Below are positions 10,460 to 20,200 of a stretch of DNA of 64,000 nucleotides, one piece after another. The notes beneath the pieces are model-generated. The model did no database searches and was not told the origin of the DNA. It saw only the letters and a program-made list of their open reading frames with translations. This stretch comes from Streptomyces sulfonofaciens (GTDB lineage: Bacteria; Actinomycetota; Actinomycetes; Streptomycetales; Streptomycetaceae), in the NCBI RefSeq assembly GCF_014656295.1, contig NZ_BNCD01000009.1, positions 1-64,000 on the forward strand. Direction: 5' to 3'. The stretch's first letter is position 1. Each line of letters opens with the position of its first letter. A program made the position numbers and the translations under genes.

Positions 10460-10498
10460 GGCACCGTCGCGGTGCCGCCGAGGCACCGCCGCGGTGCC
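10460..10498 (-). terminator. Two tandem perfect hairpins after manB
   Basis: GGCACCGTCGCGGTGCC (10460-10476) and GGCACCGCCGCGGTGCC (10482-10498) are each 7-bp stems with 3-nt loops, repeated with a 22-bp period. They start 26 nt beyond the manB stop and are probably its terminator. The rest of the 369-bp gap to the Trm112 gene (10156-10524) shows no gene. Confidence 0.6.
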
Positions 10499-10524
10499 GG
10501 ACGCGGGACGGGCGGGCGCCGCGG

Positions 10525-11889
10525 TCACCCCCGGACGAGGGCGAGCACCTCGTCCCTGATCTTGCTCATGGTGGTCTCGTCGCGGGCCTCCGCGTTCAGC
10601 CGCAGGAGGGGCTCCGTGTTGGAGGCGCGGACGTTGAACCACCAGTCCGGGGCCGTGACCGTGAGGCCGTCGAGCTCGTCCAGGGTGACGTCCTCGCGGC
10701 CCTCGAACGCCGCCTTGAGCGCGGCGAGCCGGCCGGCTTGGTCGTCGACGGTGGAATTGATCTCGCCGGAGGCGGCGTAGCGGTCGTACTGGGCGACCAG
10801 GGCCGAGAGGGGGCCCTCCTGGCCGCCGAGCGCGGCGAGGACGTGCAGGGCGGCCAGCATGCCGGTGTCCGCGTTCCAGAAGTCGCGGAAGTAGTAGTGG
10901 GCGGAGTGCTCGCCGCCGAAGATCGCCCCGGTCCTGGCCATCTCCTGCTTGATGAACGAGTGGCCCACCCGGGTGCGCACCGGGGTGCCGCCGTTCTCGC
11001 GGACCACCTCGGGCACCGACCAGGAGGTGATCAGGTTGTGGATGACGGTGCCGGTGCCGCCGTTCCTCGCGAGCTCGCGGGAGGCGACGAGGGCGGTCAC
11101 GGCGGAGGGCGAGACGGGGTCGCCGTGCTCGTCGACGACGAAGCAGCGGTCCGCGTCGCCGTCGAAGGCGATGCCGATGTCGGCGCCCTCCGCGCGCACC
11201 CGCTCCTGGAGGTCCACGATGTTGGCCGGGTCGAGCGGATTGGCCTCGTGGTTCGGGAAGGTGCCGTCCAGTTCGAAGTACATCGGCACGAGTTCTATGG
11301 GGAGGCCGGACAGGACCGTGGGCACGGTGTGGCCGCCCATGCCGTTCCCGGCGTCGACGACGGCCTTCAGCGGGCGGATCGAGGCGAGGTCGACCAGGGA
11401 GCGCAGGTGGTCGGCGTAGTCCTGGAGGGTGTCGCGCCGGGTGAGGGTGCCCGCGGTGGCGGCGGGAGCGGGGGCGGAGGAGGCCAGCCACTCCTCGACC
11501 AGGGCGCGGATCTCGGCGAGGCCGGTGTCCTGGCCGACCGGCGCGGCACCGGCCCGGCACATCTTGATGCCGTTGTAGCGGGCGGGGTTGTGCGAGGCGG
11601 TGAACATCGCCCCCGGGAGGTCGAGCGCGCCCGAGGCGTAGTAGAGCTGGTCGGTGGAGCAGAGCCCTATCTCCGTGACATCGGCGCCCTGGGCTGCCGC
11701 ACCGCGCGCGAAGGCCCGCGACAGGCCGGGCGACGAGGGACGCATGTCGTGCCCGATCACCACGGCGTCCGCGCCCGTCACCCGCTGGAAGGCGGCGCCG
11801 AACATCTCGGCGAGCGGCTCGTCCCACTGGTCGGGGACCACTCCGCGGACGTCGTACGCCTTCACGATCTGCGACAGGTCAGCGGTCAC
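10525..11889 (-). CDS. manB: Phosphomannomutase/phosphoglucomutase
   Basis: 454 aa alpha-D-phosphohexomutase converting mannose-6-P to mannose-1-P (and possibly the glucose pair). All four family motifs are visible: the catalytic phosphoserine loop TASHNPARYNGIK, the metal loop DGDADRC, the sugar-binding loop GGEHSAHYYFRDF, and the C-terminal phosphate loop WWFNVRASNTEPLLRLN. It is cytosolic. GTG start with AGGAGGG about 6 nt upstream. It heads the minus-strand mannose block and would feed the manC-like nucleotidyltransferase encoded at 28849-29931. Confidence 0.95.
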   Translation of the reverse strand: MTADLSQIVKAYDVRGVVPDQWDEPLAEMFGAAFQRVTGADAVVIGHDMRPSSPGLSRAFARGAAAQGADVTEIGLCSTDQLYYASGALDLPGAMFTASHNPARYNGIKMCRAGAAPVGQDTGLAEIRALVEEWLASSAPAPAATAGTLTRRDTLQDYADHLRSLVDLASIRPLKAVVDAGNGMGGHTVPTVLSGLPIELVPMYFELDGTFPNHEANPLDPANIVDLQERVRAEGADIGIAFDGDADRCFVVDEHGDPVSPSAVTALVASRELARNGGTGTVIHNLITSWSVPEVVRENGGTPVRTRVGHSFIKQEMARTGAIFGGEHSAHYYFRDFWNADTGMLAALHVLAALGGQEGPLSALVAQYDRYAASGEINSTVDDQAGRLAALKAAFEGREDVTLDELDGLTVTAPDWWFNVRASNTEPLLRLNAEARDETTMSKIRDEVLALVRG

Positions 11890-12101
11890 AGTGAGCCCTC
11901 CTGAAGTCCTCTGCGGTAGGCCAACGCTACCCGCACGGACTGACGGTCACGTGTACGGAGCCCCGGCCGGCGCGGACCGTACGGCGACGTGCGCACCGGC
12001 GGGCCGGGGACACTCTCCGCCCTACCGGACGTATACCCCGTATCACCCGTGACCCATCCAACCCCTCCCCGGACTTCCCTGGCCCCTCGGCCCACCGGGC
12101 G

Positions 12102-12147
12102 CCCCTGGGGTCCTCGTGCCTCCCGGGAGGCACGGGGACCCCAGGGG
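12102..12147 (-). terminator. Strong lldP terminator hairpin
   Basis: Two 23-nt arms with only one non-Watson-Crick (G-U) position and essentially no loop (centre TCCC/GGGA). It starts 6 nt beyond the lactate permease stop codon. This is the strongest hairpin seen in the window and would isolate lldP from manB downstream. Confidence 0.8.
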
Positions 12148-12152
12148 GCTCC

Positions 12153-13796
12153 TCAAGGCAGCATCCACCCCAGGACCACCGTGCTCTGGGCCATCACGAT
12201 CAGACACATGACCAGCAGCAGGAGCAGGCTCCACGGGAGCACCTTGCGCAGCAGATCGCCTTCGCGGCCCCTGAGCCCGACGGCCGCGCAGGCGATGGTG
12301 AGGTTCTGCGGCGAGATCATCTTCCCCAGTACGCCACCCGAGCTGTTGGCCGCCGCGAGCAGGTCCGGCGGGAGTCCGGACTGCTGTGCGGCACTGACCT
12401 GCAACGCCCCGAAGAGGGCGTTCGCGGACGTGTCGGAGCCCGAGACGGCGACGCCGAACCAGCCAAGCACCGGCGAGAGGAAGGCGAGCCCCGCACCCGC
12501 GGCGGCCACGAAGTGGCCGATCGTGGCCGCCTGGCCCGACAGGTTCATGACGTAGGCGAGCGCCAGCACCGAGGTCACGGTCAGGATCGCGTACCGCAGT
12601 TCGTGGACGGTCGCCGCCCACTCCCGTACCGCCACGCGTGCGTGGACCCCCAGTACCACCGCCGTGAAGAGGCCGGCCACCAGGACGAGGGTGCCGCCCG
12701 TGGACACCAGGGGAAGACTCAGCACATTGGCGCTGACGGGTGTGCCGTCCGGGCCCGCGACGTTCAGGAAGGGCCAGTCGATCGCCTGGGTCGCCTTGTC
12801 GAAGACGTCCTTGACGGGCGGTATCTGGGCCACCGAGAAGATCACCACGATGAGCGCGTAGGGCGCGTAGGCGCGCAGCACCTCGGGCCGCGGGTCCTCC
12901 TGGTCCATGTCCTCGCTGCGCGCGCCGGTCAGGACGGCGGCGCGCACCGGCTCCGCGGCGGGCCTGCGGGACCGCGGCAGCGCCACCAGCGCCCCCGCGC
13001 CGGCCAGCGAGGCACCGATGTCGGCGAGTTGCGGGGAGACGTAGTTGGACGCGGCGAACTGCACCACGGCGAAGGCCACCCCGCACACCAGGGCGGGCAG
13101 CCAGGTCTCGCGCAGCCCGCGGCGGCCGTCCACCAGCCCGACCAGCACGAGCGGCACGACCAGGGCCAGCAGCGGCGTCTGCCGGCCGACCACGGAGGCG
13201 ACCTGGTCCAGCGGCAACCCGCCGACCTGGGCCAGGGTGACGACGGGGGTGGCCATCGCGCCGAACGCGACGGGTGCGGTGTTGGCGACCAGGGAGACGA
13301 CGGCGGCGCGCACCGGGTCGAAGCCCAGCGCCACCAGCATCACCGAGCAGATCGCGACGGGCGCTCCGAAACCGGCCAGCGCCTCCAGGAGCGCGCCGAA
13401 GCAGAAGGCGATCACGAGGCCCTGGATGCGCGGATCGTCGGAGAGCCGCCCGAAGGAGCGGCGCAGGATGTCGAAGTGCCGCGTGCGGACGGTCATCCGG
13501 TACACCCACAGGGCGTTGACGACGATCCACATGATGGGCAGCAGTCCGAAGACGGCCCCCTCGGCGGCACTGGAGACGGTCTGGCCGACCGGGAGCCCGT
13601 AGGCCAGCCAGGCCACGAGCGCGGCGGCGAGGAGCCCCAGGAGTCCCGCGGCATGCGCCTTCATACGGACGACACCGAGGAGGACGAGGACGACGACGAG
13701 TGGGAGGCACGCGACGAGCGCGGACAGGCCCAGAGAGTCGGCGACGGGCTCAAGCTGTTGGGTGAACACGGACAAGCTCATCTCCCCGGATTCCAT
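12153..13796 (-). CDS. lldP: L-lactate permease (LctP family)
   Basis: 547 aa with 12-14 hydrophobic segments, the length and topology of the lactate permease family (proton-coupled L-lactate/glycolate uptake). Recognisable family stretches are IQGLVIAFCFGALLEALAGFGAPVAI, FGAMATPVVTLA, and near the C-terminus GSDTSANALFGALQ and LAAANSSGGVLGKMISPQNL. The start is ambiguous: an internal ATG five codons later (13781) has GGGGAG immediately adjacent, which is too close to be ideal. No lactate dehydrogenase or lactate regulator is nearby, so it appears to stand alone. Confidence 0.94.
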   Translation of the reverse strand: MESGEMSLSVFTQQLEPVADSLGLSALVACLPLVVVLVLLGVVRMKAHAAGLLGLLAAALVAWLAYGLPVGQTVSSAAEGAVFGLLPIMWIVVNALWVYRMTVRTRHFDILRRSFGRLSDDPRIQGLVIAFCFGALLEALAGFGAPVAICSVMLVALGFDPVRAAVVSLVANTAPVAFGAMATPVVTLAQVGGLPLDQVASVVGRQTPLLALVVPLVLVGLVDGRRGLRETWLPALVCGVAFAVVQFAASNYVSPQLADIGASLAGAGALVALPRSRRPAAEPVRAAVLTGARSEDMDQEDPRPEVLRAYAPYALIVVIFSVAQIPPVKDVFDKATQAIDWPFLNVAGPDGTPVSANVLSLPLVSTGGTLVLVAGLFTAVVLGVHARVAVREWAATVHELRYAILTVTSVLALAYVMNLSGQAATIGHFVAAAGAGLAFLSPVLGWFGVAVSGSDTSANALFGALQVSAAQQSGLPPDLLAAANSSGGVLGKMISPQNLTIACAAVGLRGREGDLLRKVLPWSLLLLLVMCLIVMAQSTVVLGWMLP

Positions 13797-14059
13797 GATG
13801 CGGAAAGCGATCTCTCACGGGTGGGGGAATGCTCGTGTCTACGGGAGCGTGCGTCAATGGGTTGTACAGAATTGAACGACGAGGGTGTCCCACGCGCGCG
13901 TGGGCGCGGGCCTGCGGGCAGCACTCCAGGAGGGGGACCGGCGCCCGGGGCCGGGTCGGCGTCCGGGAGGTCAGGGCGTCGCGACGGGCTCGGCGGGCAC
14001 TGGCGCGGCAGGCGCCGGCGGGGCCGGTGCGGACGGGGCGGGTGCAGGCAGGTTTCGGC

Positions 14060-14434
14060 TCAGTTGTCCGGGGAGCGCAGGACGCGCAGGTGGCCGCGGC
14101 GCGCGACCTCCATGGGGTCCGCCTGGCGTCCGCCGCCACCCGCCCCGGCGGCACGCTCCTGCGGCCGGGCCGCTTCCCGTACCGCGTTCGCGAGCGCTTC
14201 GAGGTCGTCGCCACTGGGGCGGGGCGGGCCCGAGGCGTCGGCGAGCCGGACGACCTCCCAGCCGCGGGGGGCGGTCAACCGCTCGGAGTGCTCGGCGCAC
14301 AGGTCGTAGCAGTGCGGCTCGGCATAGGTGGCGAGCGGGCCGAGAACTGCGGTGGAGTCGGCGTAGACGTACGTCAGCGTCGCAACGGCAGGCCGGCCGC
14401 AGGCGGTGCGCGAACAGCGACGTACAGGGCTCAC
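14060..14434 (-). CDS. DUF3499 family protein
   Basis: 124 aa. The N-terminal half carries the actinobacterial DUF3499 pattern: CSRTACGRPAVATLTYVYADS with two Cys, then PHCYDLCAEHSERLTAPRGWEVV with two more. The four Cys plus His probably bind zinc. The C-terminal third is Gly/Ala-rich and probably flexible. Function unknown; in actinobacteria the gene is regularly linked to the small zincin, DUF5719 and whiB genes, as here. GTG start with no Shine-Dalgarno; a TACCGT hexamer lies 8 nt upstream, suggesting leaderless translation. Confidence 0.88.
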   Translation of the reverse strand: MSPVRRCSRTACGRPAVATLTYVYADSTAVLGPLATYAEPHCYDLCAEHSERLTAPRGWEVVRLADASGPPRPSGDDLEALANAVREAARPQERAAGAGGGGRQADPMEVARRGHLRVLRSPDN

Positions 14435-14842
14435 GACGTTGGACGGTACCGCACTCTTGAGCGGGCCGCGACGACTCTCCCGGAGGTCACCCCACCGTGT
14501 CGTGGCGGGATCTCGTCGCGGCGCATTTCGGACGATCCCGCACTGACCTGCACGGACAGTACGCGGTACGAGGGGCCGTGCCGCACGATCCGGTCATCAC
14601 CCGCCATAAAACCCGTCAATTGCCATGAGCACCGCGGTCCGGGACAGAAATGTAATCGTGCTCAAGCCAAGCCCGAATGGTCGCGAAACGATGCGGTACG
14701 TGCACTGGCGAAACGGAGGGCGGACGGCGGTGGACGCCGGTGCGCGCCGCCGTCCCCGGCGCTGCCGGGCGCACCCGGCAGCACGGGCCCGGGCCCTCGG
14801 TCTCGCGCGCGCGGGCGGGTGTGCGAGGACTAGGCTTCATCA
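14435..14842. other. Divergent intergenic region, DUF3499 / metallopeptidase
   Basis: 408 bp between divergent starts with no supportable gene. It contains a less GC-rich patch at about 14600-14680 and -10-like hexamers close to both starts (TACCGT on the minus strand at 14443-14448, TAGGCT on the plus strand at 14831-14836). Confidence 0.5.
14831..14836 (+). promoter_or_regulatory. -10-like TAGGCT just before a GTG start
   Basis: Only 6 nt separate this hexamer from the GTG at 14843, and there is no Shine-Dalgarno sequence. This spacing is expected for a leaderless transcript. No convincing -35 element is seen. Confidence 0.4.
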
Positions 14843-15301
14843 GTGATGGAGAACCCAGTACCGCCTCCCACGACGGGCCCGGGACCGCGCCGCCGCGACC
14901 GCCATGGACGGGGCATGCGCGGGCCCGTGGCACCACCGCAGGTACCGCTCTCGGCGAGCCGTGCCGAGGTCTTCGCCGACCTCGTGCAGGACTCCGTGGA
15001 GCGACTGGAGCGGCGCTGGCCGCAGCTCGCCGAGATCGACTTCCTGGTGCTCGAGGTGCCCCAGCCGGGGAGCGCTCCGGACGGCGGGGGATGGAGCGAT
15101 GACGCGGTTCCGCTGGGCGGCACGGTGTCGGCGGGCCGGGGACGGCCCGCCCGGGTCGTGATCTACCGGCGGCCGGTGGAGATCAGGACCAAGAGCCGGG
15201 ACGAACGCGCCGTGCTGGTCCACGAGGTGGTGGTGGAGCAGGTGGCGGAGTTGCTGGGGCTGACTCCCGAGACGGTGGATCCCGGGTACGGCGAGGAGTA
15301 G
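14843..15301 (+). CDS. Metallopeptidase family protein (zincin-like, PF06262 type)
   Basis: 152 aa soluble protein. After a basic, Pro-rich N-terminus (1-30) comes the small zincin fold: SASRAEVFADLVQDSVERL, the strand FLVLEVP, then PARVVIYRRPVEIR and the presumed metal site VLVHEVVVEQVAELLGL. The last motif keeps His-Glu but reads HEVVVEQ where related proteins have HExxHH-like spacing, so catalytic competence is doubtful. GTG start (an ATG follows one codon later). It lies divergent from DUF3499, as commonly seen in Streptomyces. Substrate unknown. Confidence 0.82.
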   Translation: MMENPVPPPTTGPGPRRRDRHGRGMRGPVAPPQVPLSASRAEVFADLVQDSVERLERRWPQLAEIDFLVLEVPQPGSAPDGGGWSDDAVPLGGTVSAGRGRPARVVIYRRPVEIRTKSRDERAVLVHEVVVEQVAELLGLTPETVDPGYGEE

Positions 15302-15594
15302 TCCTGCTCGCCCCCGCCCGATGGGCTCGCGCCCCTGCGGCTTCCGAATCCCGGCCGACAGGCTTCCGAGCCCGGCCGATGGGCGCCATCTGATCCCGGC
15401 CGATGGGCGTCCGATCGCGACCCCGCGGGCTCGTCGCGGCGCGCCCGACGACTCGTGGTGGGCGGCCCGCGGGCTCGTGGTCGCGTACGGGGCTCGTCCG
15501 CCGTCCCCTGCGGGCCCGTCCCCGCAACGAGCGCTGCGGCACGGCCCGGTGCGTGCCGCGGCCAGGGCGGCGGCCAGCGGCCGCCGCCCTGGGG

Positions 15595-17202
15595 CTACTT
15601 CTGCAGGATCGACAGGTCCTGTTCCGCCTTGGGCACCTGGACCATGCCGTGGTCGTCGGCCAGGGGCTGGACGGTGAACATGGGGATGCCGTCCTCGGGG
15701 AGTTCCAGGGTGCGGGCGGCGTAGAGGGGCCCGCCCGAGACGGGTTCGACCGTGACGGCGTAGGTGCCCTTCAGGCCCTGGGGGACGGGAGGCTGGACAG
15801 CGAGGGTGGTACGTGCCTTGACGGAGTACGTCCGGGAGACGGCAGAGCCGCCGCCGGTGCCCGCGGACGAGGTGATGCGCACCTGGACGGGGCCGTCCGG
15901 GGCGGTGAGCGAGAGGGTGGTGCCCTTCGCGTGGTTGCCCGCGGCCGTCGCCCGCTCGCCGACCGGGGCGGTGGCGGGGATGAACGCCGACTCCTGGTGC
16001 GCGCCCTGGCCGCGCACCACCCGCAGCGCCGCCACCACCGGCACCGGGCGCCCTTCCGCGTCCGAAGGGGTGAGCAGGAGCGAGCCGGCCTCGCCCCGGG
16101 TGACCGGCCCCAGGTCGACGGCGGCGGTCATCCCTGACTTGACGTGCAGCGTCTCGTGTCCGGCCGGAGTGATCGAACCGGTCGGCGAGGACAGCTTCAC
16201 GTTCAGGTCGGCGTCGTCGTCCCCGGGCGCGAAGGCGACCAGTCGCACGGCTGTGGCGTCCTTGGGGATGCCCGGCATGACCAGGCTGCGCTCGGGCGAA
16301 CCGGCCGCGGGCAGCCAGTCGCCGCCGGCCTCGGCATCGGCGACCCGCATGGCCGCCGCGACCCGGCCGCTGCGCACGCCCACGTGGACGGTGAGGTTGG
16401 TCTCCGGCCGATCGGTGAGTGTCGAAAGCAGCACACGGACGCTCTGGTGCGGCCCGACCTGGATGCCCTCTCCGACGTCCGACTTGATGGCGCCGCCCTT
16501 GCCGTACAGCTCGATGTCGGCGACGGCCGCGGAGTCGTCCGGGTTGGTGAGGTGGACGTAGTCGGTACGGTCGTCCGCCGTGCTCGCGCCCGGGAACCAG
16601 AAGTCCGTGTCCGGCGCCGAACAGGCCACTCCATAGAGGCCGCGGCCGTCACCCGCGGCGACCTGCGTGGTCTGCTGGACGGTCCAGCCGGGGGCCATGG
16701 CGCCGTCGGCGGAGCCGAGCAGCGCAGGGCGGTCGGCGCCCGAGGCGTCGGCGGAGGACGGCTTGCCGGGTTGCGTACCCGAGAGCACCGGCTTGCCGGC
16801 GGCCGCGCCGCCCTTGTCCCCGTCCGTGCTCTTTTCCCTGCTCCTGCCCTTGCCCTTGCCGTCGGCGGTCTTGTCGCCGCTCCCGTCCTTGCCGGCGTCC
16901 TTGCCGCCGGAGCTGTCGTCGGCCCCGCCGCCCGACTCCGACGGGTCCGCTGCGGGCAGCAGTTCGGCCGATCCCTTGGCGGTACCGCCCGTGGAACCCG
17001 GAGTGAACGAGGTGTACGTGGTCTCGGCGAGGTCCGAGGGGCCGGGCGAGGGGCAGAGCAGGCTGCTGCGCTCCACGGGTCGCCGCTGCGCAGAGCCGCC
17101 GGCGTCGTCGGCCGAGCCGTCCGGTGCGGTGAGGGCCGCCAGACCTGTGACGGCCACGAGCGCGGTGGTCCCGGCGATCAGGGACAGGGTGGTGCGGTTC
17201 AC
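15595..17202 (-). CDS. DUF5719 family secreted/membrane-anchored protein
   Basis: 535 aa. An N-terminal hydrophobic segment (about 5-27) serves as signal peptide or anchor. A Gly/Ser/Asp/Lys-rich low-complexity linker (about 70-150) leads into a beta-rich extracellular region (about 165-530) of the DUF5719 type, with strands such as TDYVHLTNPDDSAAVADIEL and GPHQSVRVLLSTL. Probably cell-surface. Its GTG start overlaps the stop of the upstream glycosyltransferase by GTGA (17199-17202), so the two are translationally coupled, which suggests they work together in surface glycan assembly. Exact function unknown. Confidence 0.85.
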   Translation of the reverse strand: MNRTTLSLIAGTTALVAVTGLAALTAPDGSADDAGGSAQRRPVERSSLLCPSPGPSDLAETTYTSFTPGSTGGTAKGSAELLPAADPSESGGGADDSSGGKDAGKDGSGDKTADGKGKGRSREKSTDGDKGGAAAGKPVLSGTQPGKPSSADASGADRPALLGSADGAMAPGWTVQQTTQVAAGDGRGLYGVACSAPDTDFWFPGASTADDRTDYVHLTNPDDSAAVADIELYGKGGAIKSDVGEGIQVGPHQSVRVLLSTLTDRPETNLTVHVGVRSGRVAAAMRVADAEAGGDWLPAAGSPERSLVMPGIPKDATAVRLVAFAPGDDDADLNVKLSSPTGSITPAGHETLHVKSGMTAAVDLGPVTRGEAGSLLLTPSDAEGRPVPVVAALRVVRGQGAHQESAFIPATAPVGERATAAGNHAKGTTLSLTAPDGPVQVRITSSAGTGGGSAVSRTYSVKARTTLAVQPPVPQGLKGTYAVTVEPVSGGPLYAARTLELPEDGIPMFTVQPLADDHGMVQVPKAEQDLSILQK

Positions 17203-20200
17203 TGCTGGCTCCCGTCGGGGCGGTCGCTGTCGGTACCGTGCGGCGGCCTGGGGGGCGGTGGCGGCACCTGGCCGTAGCCGTTCTCGTAGCCCTGGCCGTA
17301 GGAGGGGTCGTAGCCGGGCTGGGCCCGGGGATCCTCCTGGCCCTGCTGGTCGTACCCGCTCCCGTACCCGTACGGGTCGTACTGGCCGCCCTGCCCGTAC
17401 TGGCCGGCCTGCTCGAAGCGGCCGTCCTGGTAGCCGTCGACGGGGTACTCGCCCGACGGGTAGTCGCCGGAGCCCGCCGGGGCGTACTCACCCGGCTGGT
17501 ACGCACGGCCGTACGCGTCCGTGGCGTACTGGCCGCCCTGGTACGCCGCCCCGTCCCCGAACTCGCCCTCCTGGTAGGCGCCGCCGGAGGCGTACGACCC
17601 CGACGCGTACGGGCCCTGGGCGTACTGCTCGTCGCCGTACGCGCCGTACCCGCTGGCTTGGTAGGACTCGCCCCGGCCGTCCCACTCGCCGTACCCGCCC
17701 TGCTGCGGGACCTGGCCGGGGGGCGCCTGGGGCGGCAGCGCGCCGGTGGGCTCCGGCCCTGCCGGCTCCTGCGGCACGGCGCCGGCCGGCTGCTCCGGAC
17801 GGCCCGGTGCCATGGTGTCGTCGTCGGTAGTCGAGCCGGCCTCACCGGGGGCCGCGGCACCGGGGAGGCCAGGGCCCGTGTCGTCCCCCTGCGCGGCCGG
17901 GCCGCCGAAGTCCGCCTGGCCGCCGAAGCCGGACCGCTGCGCCGGGTCCGCGAAATCAGGCCGGTCCGACCGGGCTGCGGGCACCGCCGCGGCCACGGCC
18001 GCCGCCTCCGGTGCGCGCGGCCCGTCCTGCCCGGCGGCCGGAGCATCACCCGCGGCCCCGGCGGTCTCCATGGACTCCGCCTGGGCCCGCAGCCTGCGCG
18101 CGCGGCGGCCCTCGCCCTCGACGGGCTGGGCGGGCACCACGGGCTCCTCGGGCATGTCGTCGTCGACGTCGCGGCGCCGGCCCGGCAGGGCGAGGACGAC
18201 CAGCACCACGGCGAGGGCGGCCTGCGCCCAGAGCCAGACGGTGTGGCCGATCGGGGTGTCGAAGGTGACGTCCAGACGACCGCCGGCGGCGGGCAGCCGG
18301 AAGCCCTGGGCCCAGCCGTCGACCGTCGTCCTGGCCAGCGGACGGCCGTCCAGCGTGGCCGTCCAGCTCGGGTCCGCGGTGTCGGCCAGGCGCAGCAGGC
18401 GTCCTTGGGCACCGGACGGGATGGTGGTGTGCAGTTCGACCGGCCCGGCGGCGACCGGCACGGGCTCGGCGGCACCGGCACCGGCACCGGCACCGGGCGG
18501 CGGTACCACGACCGCGCGTGCCACCTGCCGGTCGAGGCGCCACAGTGCGGTGCCGTCCTGCTGGCTGAGCCTGGTCAGGCCCGGGGTGGAGTCCAGGACG
18601 CGGCTCATCTGCCGGGGCGCGCCGTCCTGCACCAGTACATAGCGCACGGCGAAGCCGCCGAGCTGCGCGGCCTGGTCGGCTCCCGAGCCCGCGACGAGGT
18701 TGGCGACCACCTTGTCCAGCCGGGAGTTGTCGCCGAGCGCGCCGGCCAGCTCGGCGTCGCCGAGCCGGGCGCCCGAGCCGCGCACGAGGCTGTACGAGAC
18801 CCTGGCGGCGGAGTCACCGTCGAGCACGAGGGTGCGCGCCTGGTCCTGGGTGCCGCTCTCCTCCGCGACGAACGCGGGCACCTGCACCGGGTCGCGCCGC
18901 TCCACGGGGCCGTCGGCGCCGCCGGCCATCCAGGAGAAGGCGGCCACCAGCGGTCCCACCGCCGCGGCCAGGGCGATGAGCGCGGCGACCGGCTGCCGCC
19001 AGCCGAAGCTCAGCTCCGCCACGCGTGCGCGTGCCCCGTCGGCTCCGACCGTCGCCGCCGCCAGGAGCGCGATGCCGTACACCAGGGTGGCGGGGCCGGC
19101 CCAGGTGGAGGAGTTGGAGAGCACCGCGAAGAGCAGAGCGGCGAGGGCGACGGCCCAGGCGGTGAACACGGCCGCCTGCCGCTCGCCGCGGAGCAGGGCG
19201 GCGAGGGCGGCGAGCGGGATCCCGATCAGCAGCAGTCCGGCGAGGGTGCCGGGGCCGCCGGGCGAGGCGCCCAGCAGGTCGAGCGCGGACGCCGCGCCCT
19301 TCCCGTACGGCAGGCCCGCCTCGCTGAAGAAGCCGAAGGGCAGCAGCGAGAGCGACCAGGGGGCCAGGATCAGCAGGGGCGTGCCGAGTGCGGCCAGGAA
19401 GCGCAGCCCGTGCGCCGCGAGGTCGTCGCGGCGCACGACGAGCACGCCGAGGCCGAGCACCAGTGCGAGGGGCCAGACGATGGGCGTGAAGGCGGTGGTC
19501 ACCGTGAGCAGCAGGGCGTAGGCCCAGGTGGCACGCCAACTGCCGCGGGTGCCCGGTGCGGTGCCTGCGGCCAGTCCGCCGGCCGCGACGCCCGCGCGCG
19601 CGATGAGCGGCAGCAGGATGGCGAGCACCGCGGTGCCGAGCCGGCCGCCCGCGAGCGCGCCGGTGGCGGCGGGCAGGAAGGCGTAGGCGACGCTGGCCCA
19701 GGCGCGCAGCAGCCGGGACTCCACCAGCGGCCGCGAGGCGAAGTAGGCGGTGAAGCCGGCCAGCGGCACCGAGCAGACCAGCAGCACGGTGACCGCGAGG
19801 CCCGTGGAGCCGAACAGCAGGGTCGCGAGGAGCGCGACGACGGCCAGGTAGGGCGGCGCGGACTCGGTACCGCCGGTCCCGACCGGGTGCCAGCCGTCCG
19901 CGTAACGGCCCCACAGCTCGAAGACGTCGGCCGGGGCGGGCAGCAGGGCACCGCCGGAGAGGGCACCGCTGCCGAGCAGGGCGCGGCAGGCGACGAGGGA
20001 GATGAGGAGCAGCACCACGAAGAGCATCGGACCGGGCTTGCGGGCGATCCGCTTGAGGCGGGCGAACTGCTCGATCTCCAGGAAGTCGGCGTCGTCGCCG
20101 CCGGGTCCTGACTCGACGGCGCCGCCGTGCCGTCCGGCTCCGGCCGCGACCTCCGGGTCGGAGCGGCCCACCAGGTTGGCCGCGGCCTGCTCGATGGTGA

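Noticed and set aside
17238..20111. Very long plus-strand ORF opposite the glycosyltransferase
   Set aside because: It lies entirely antisense to a protein with clear GT2 and membrane features. Its translation is Arg/Gly/Ala/Gln-rich with no domains, a common artefact in high-GC DNA.
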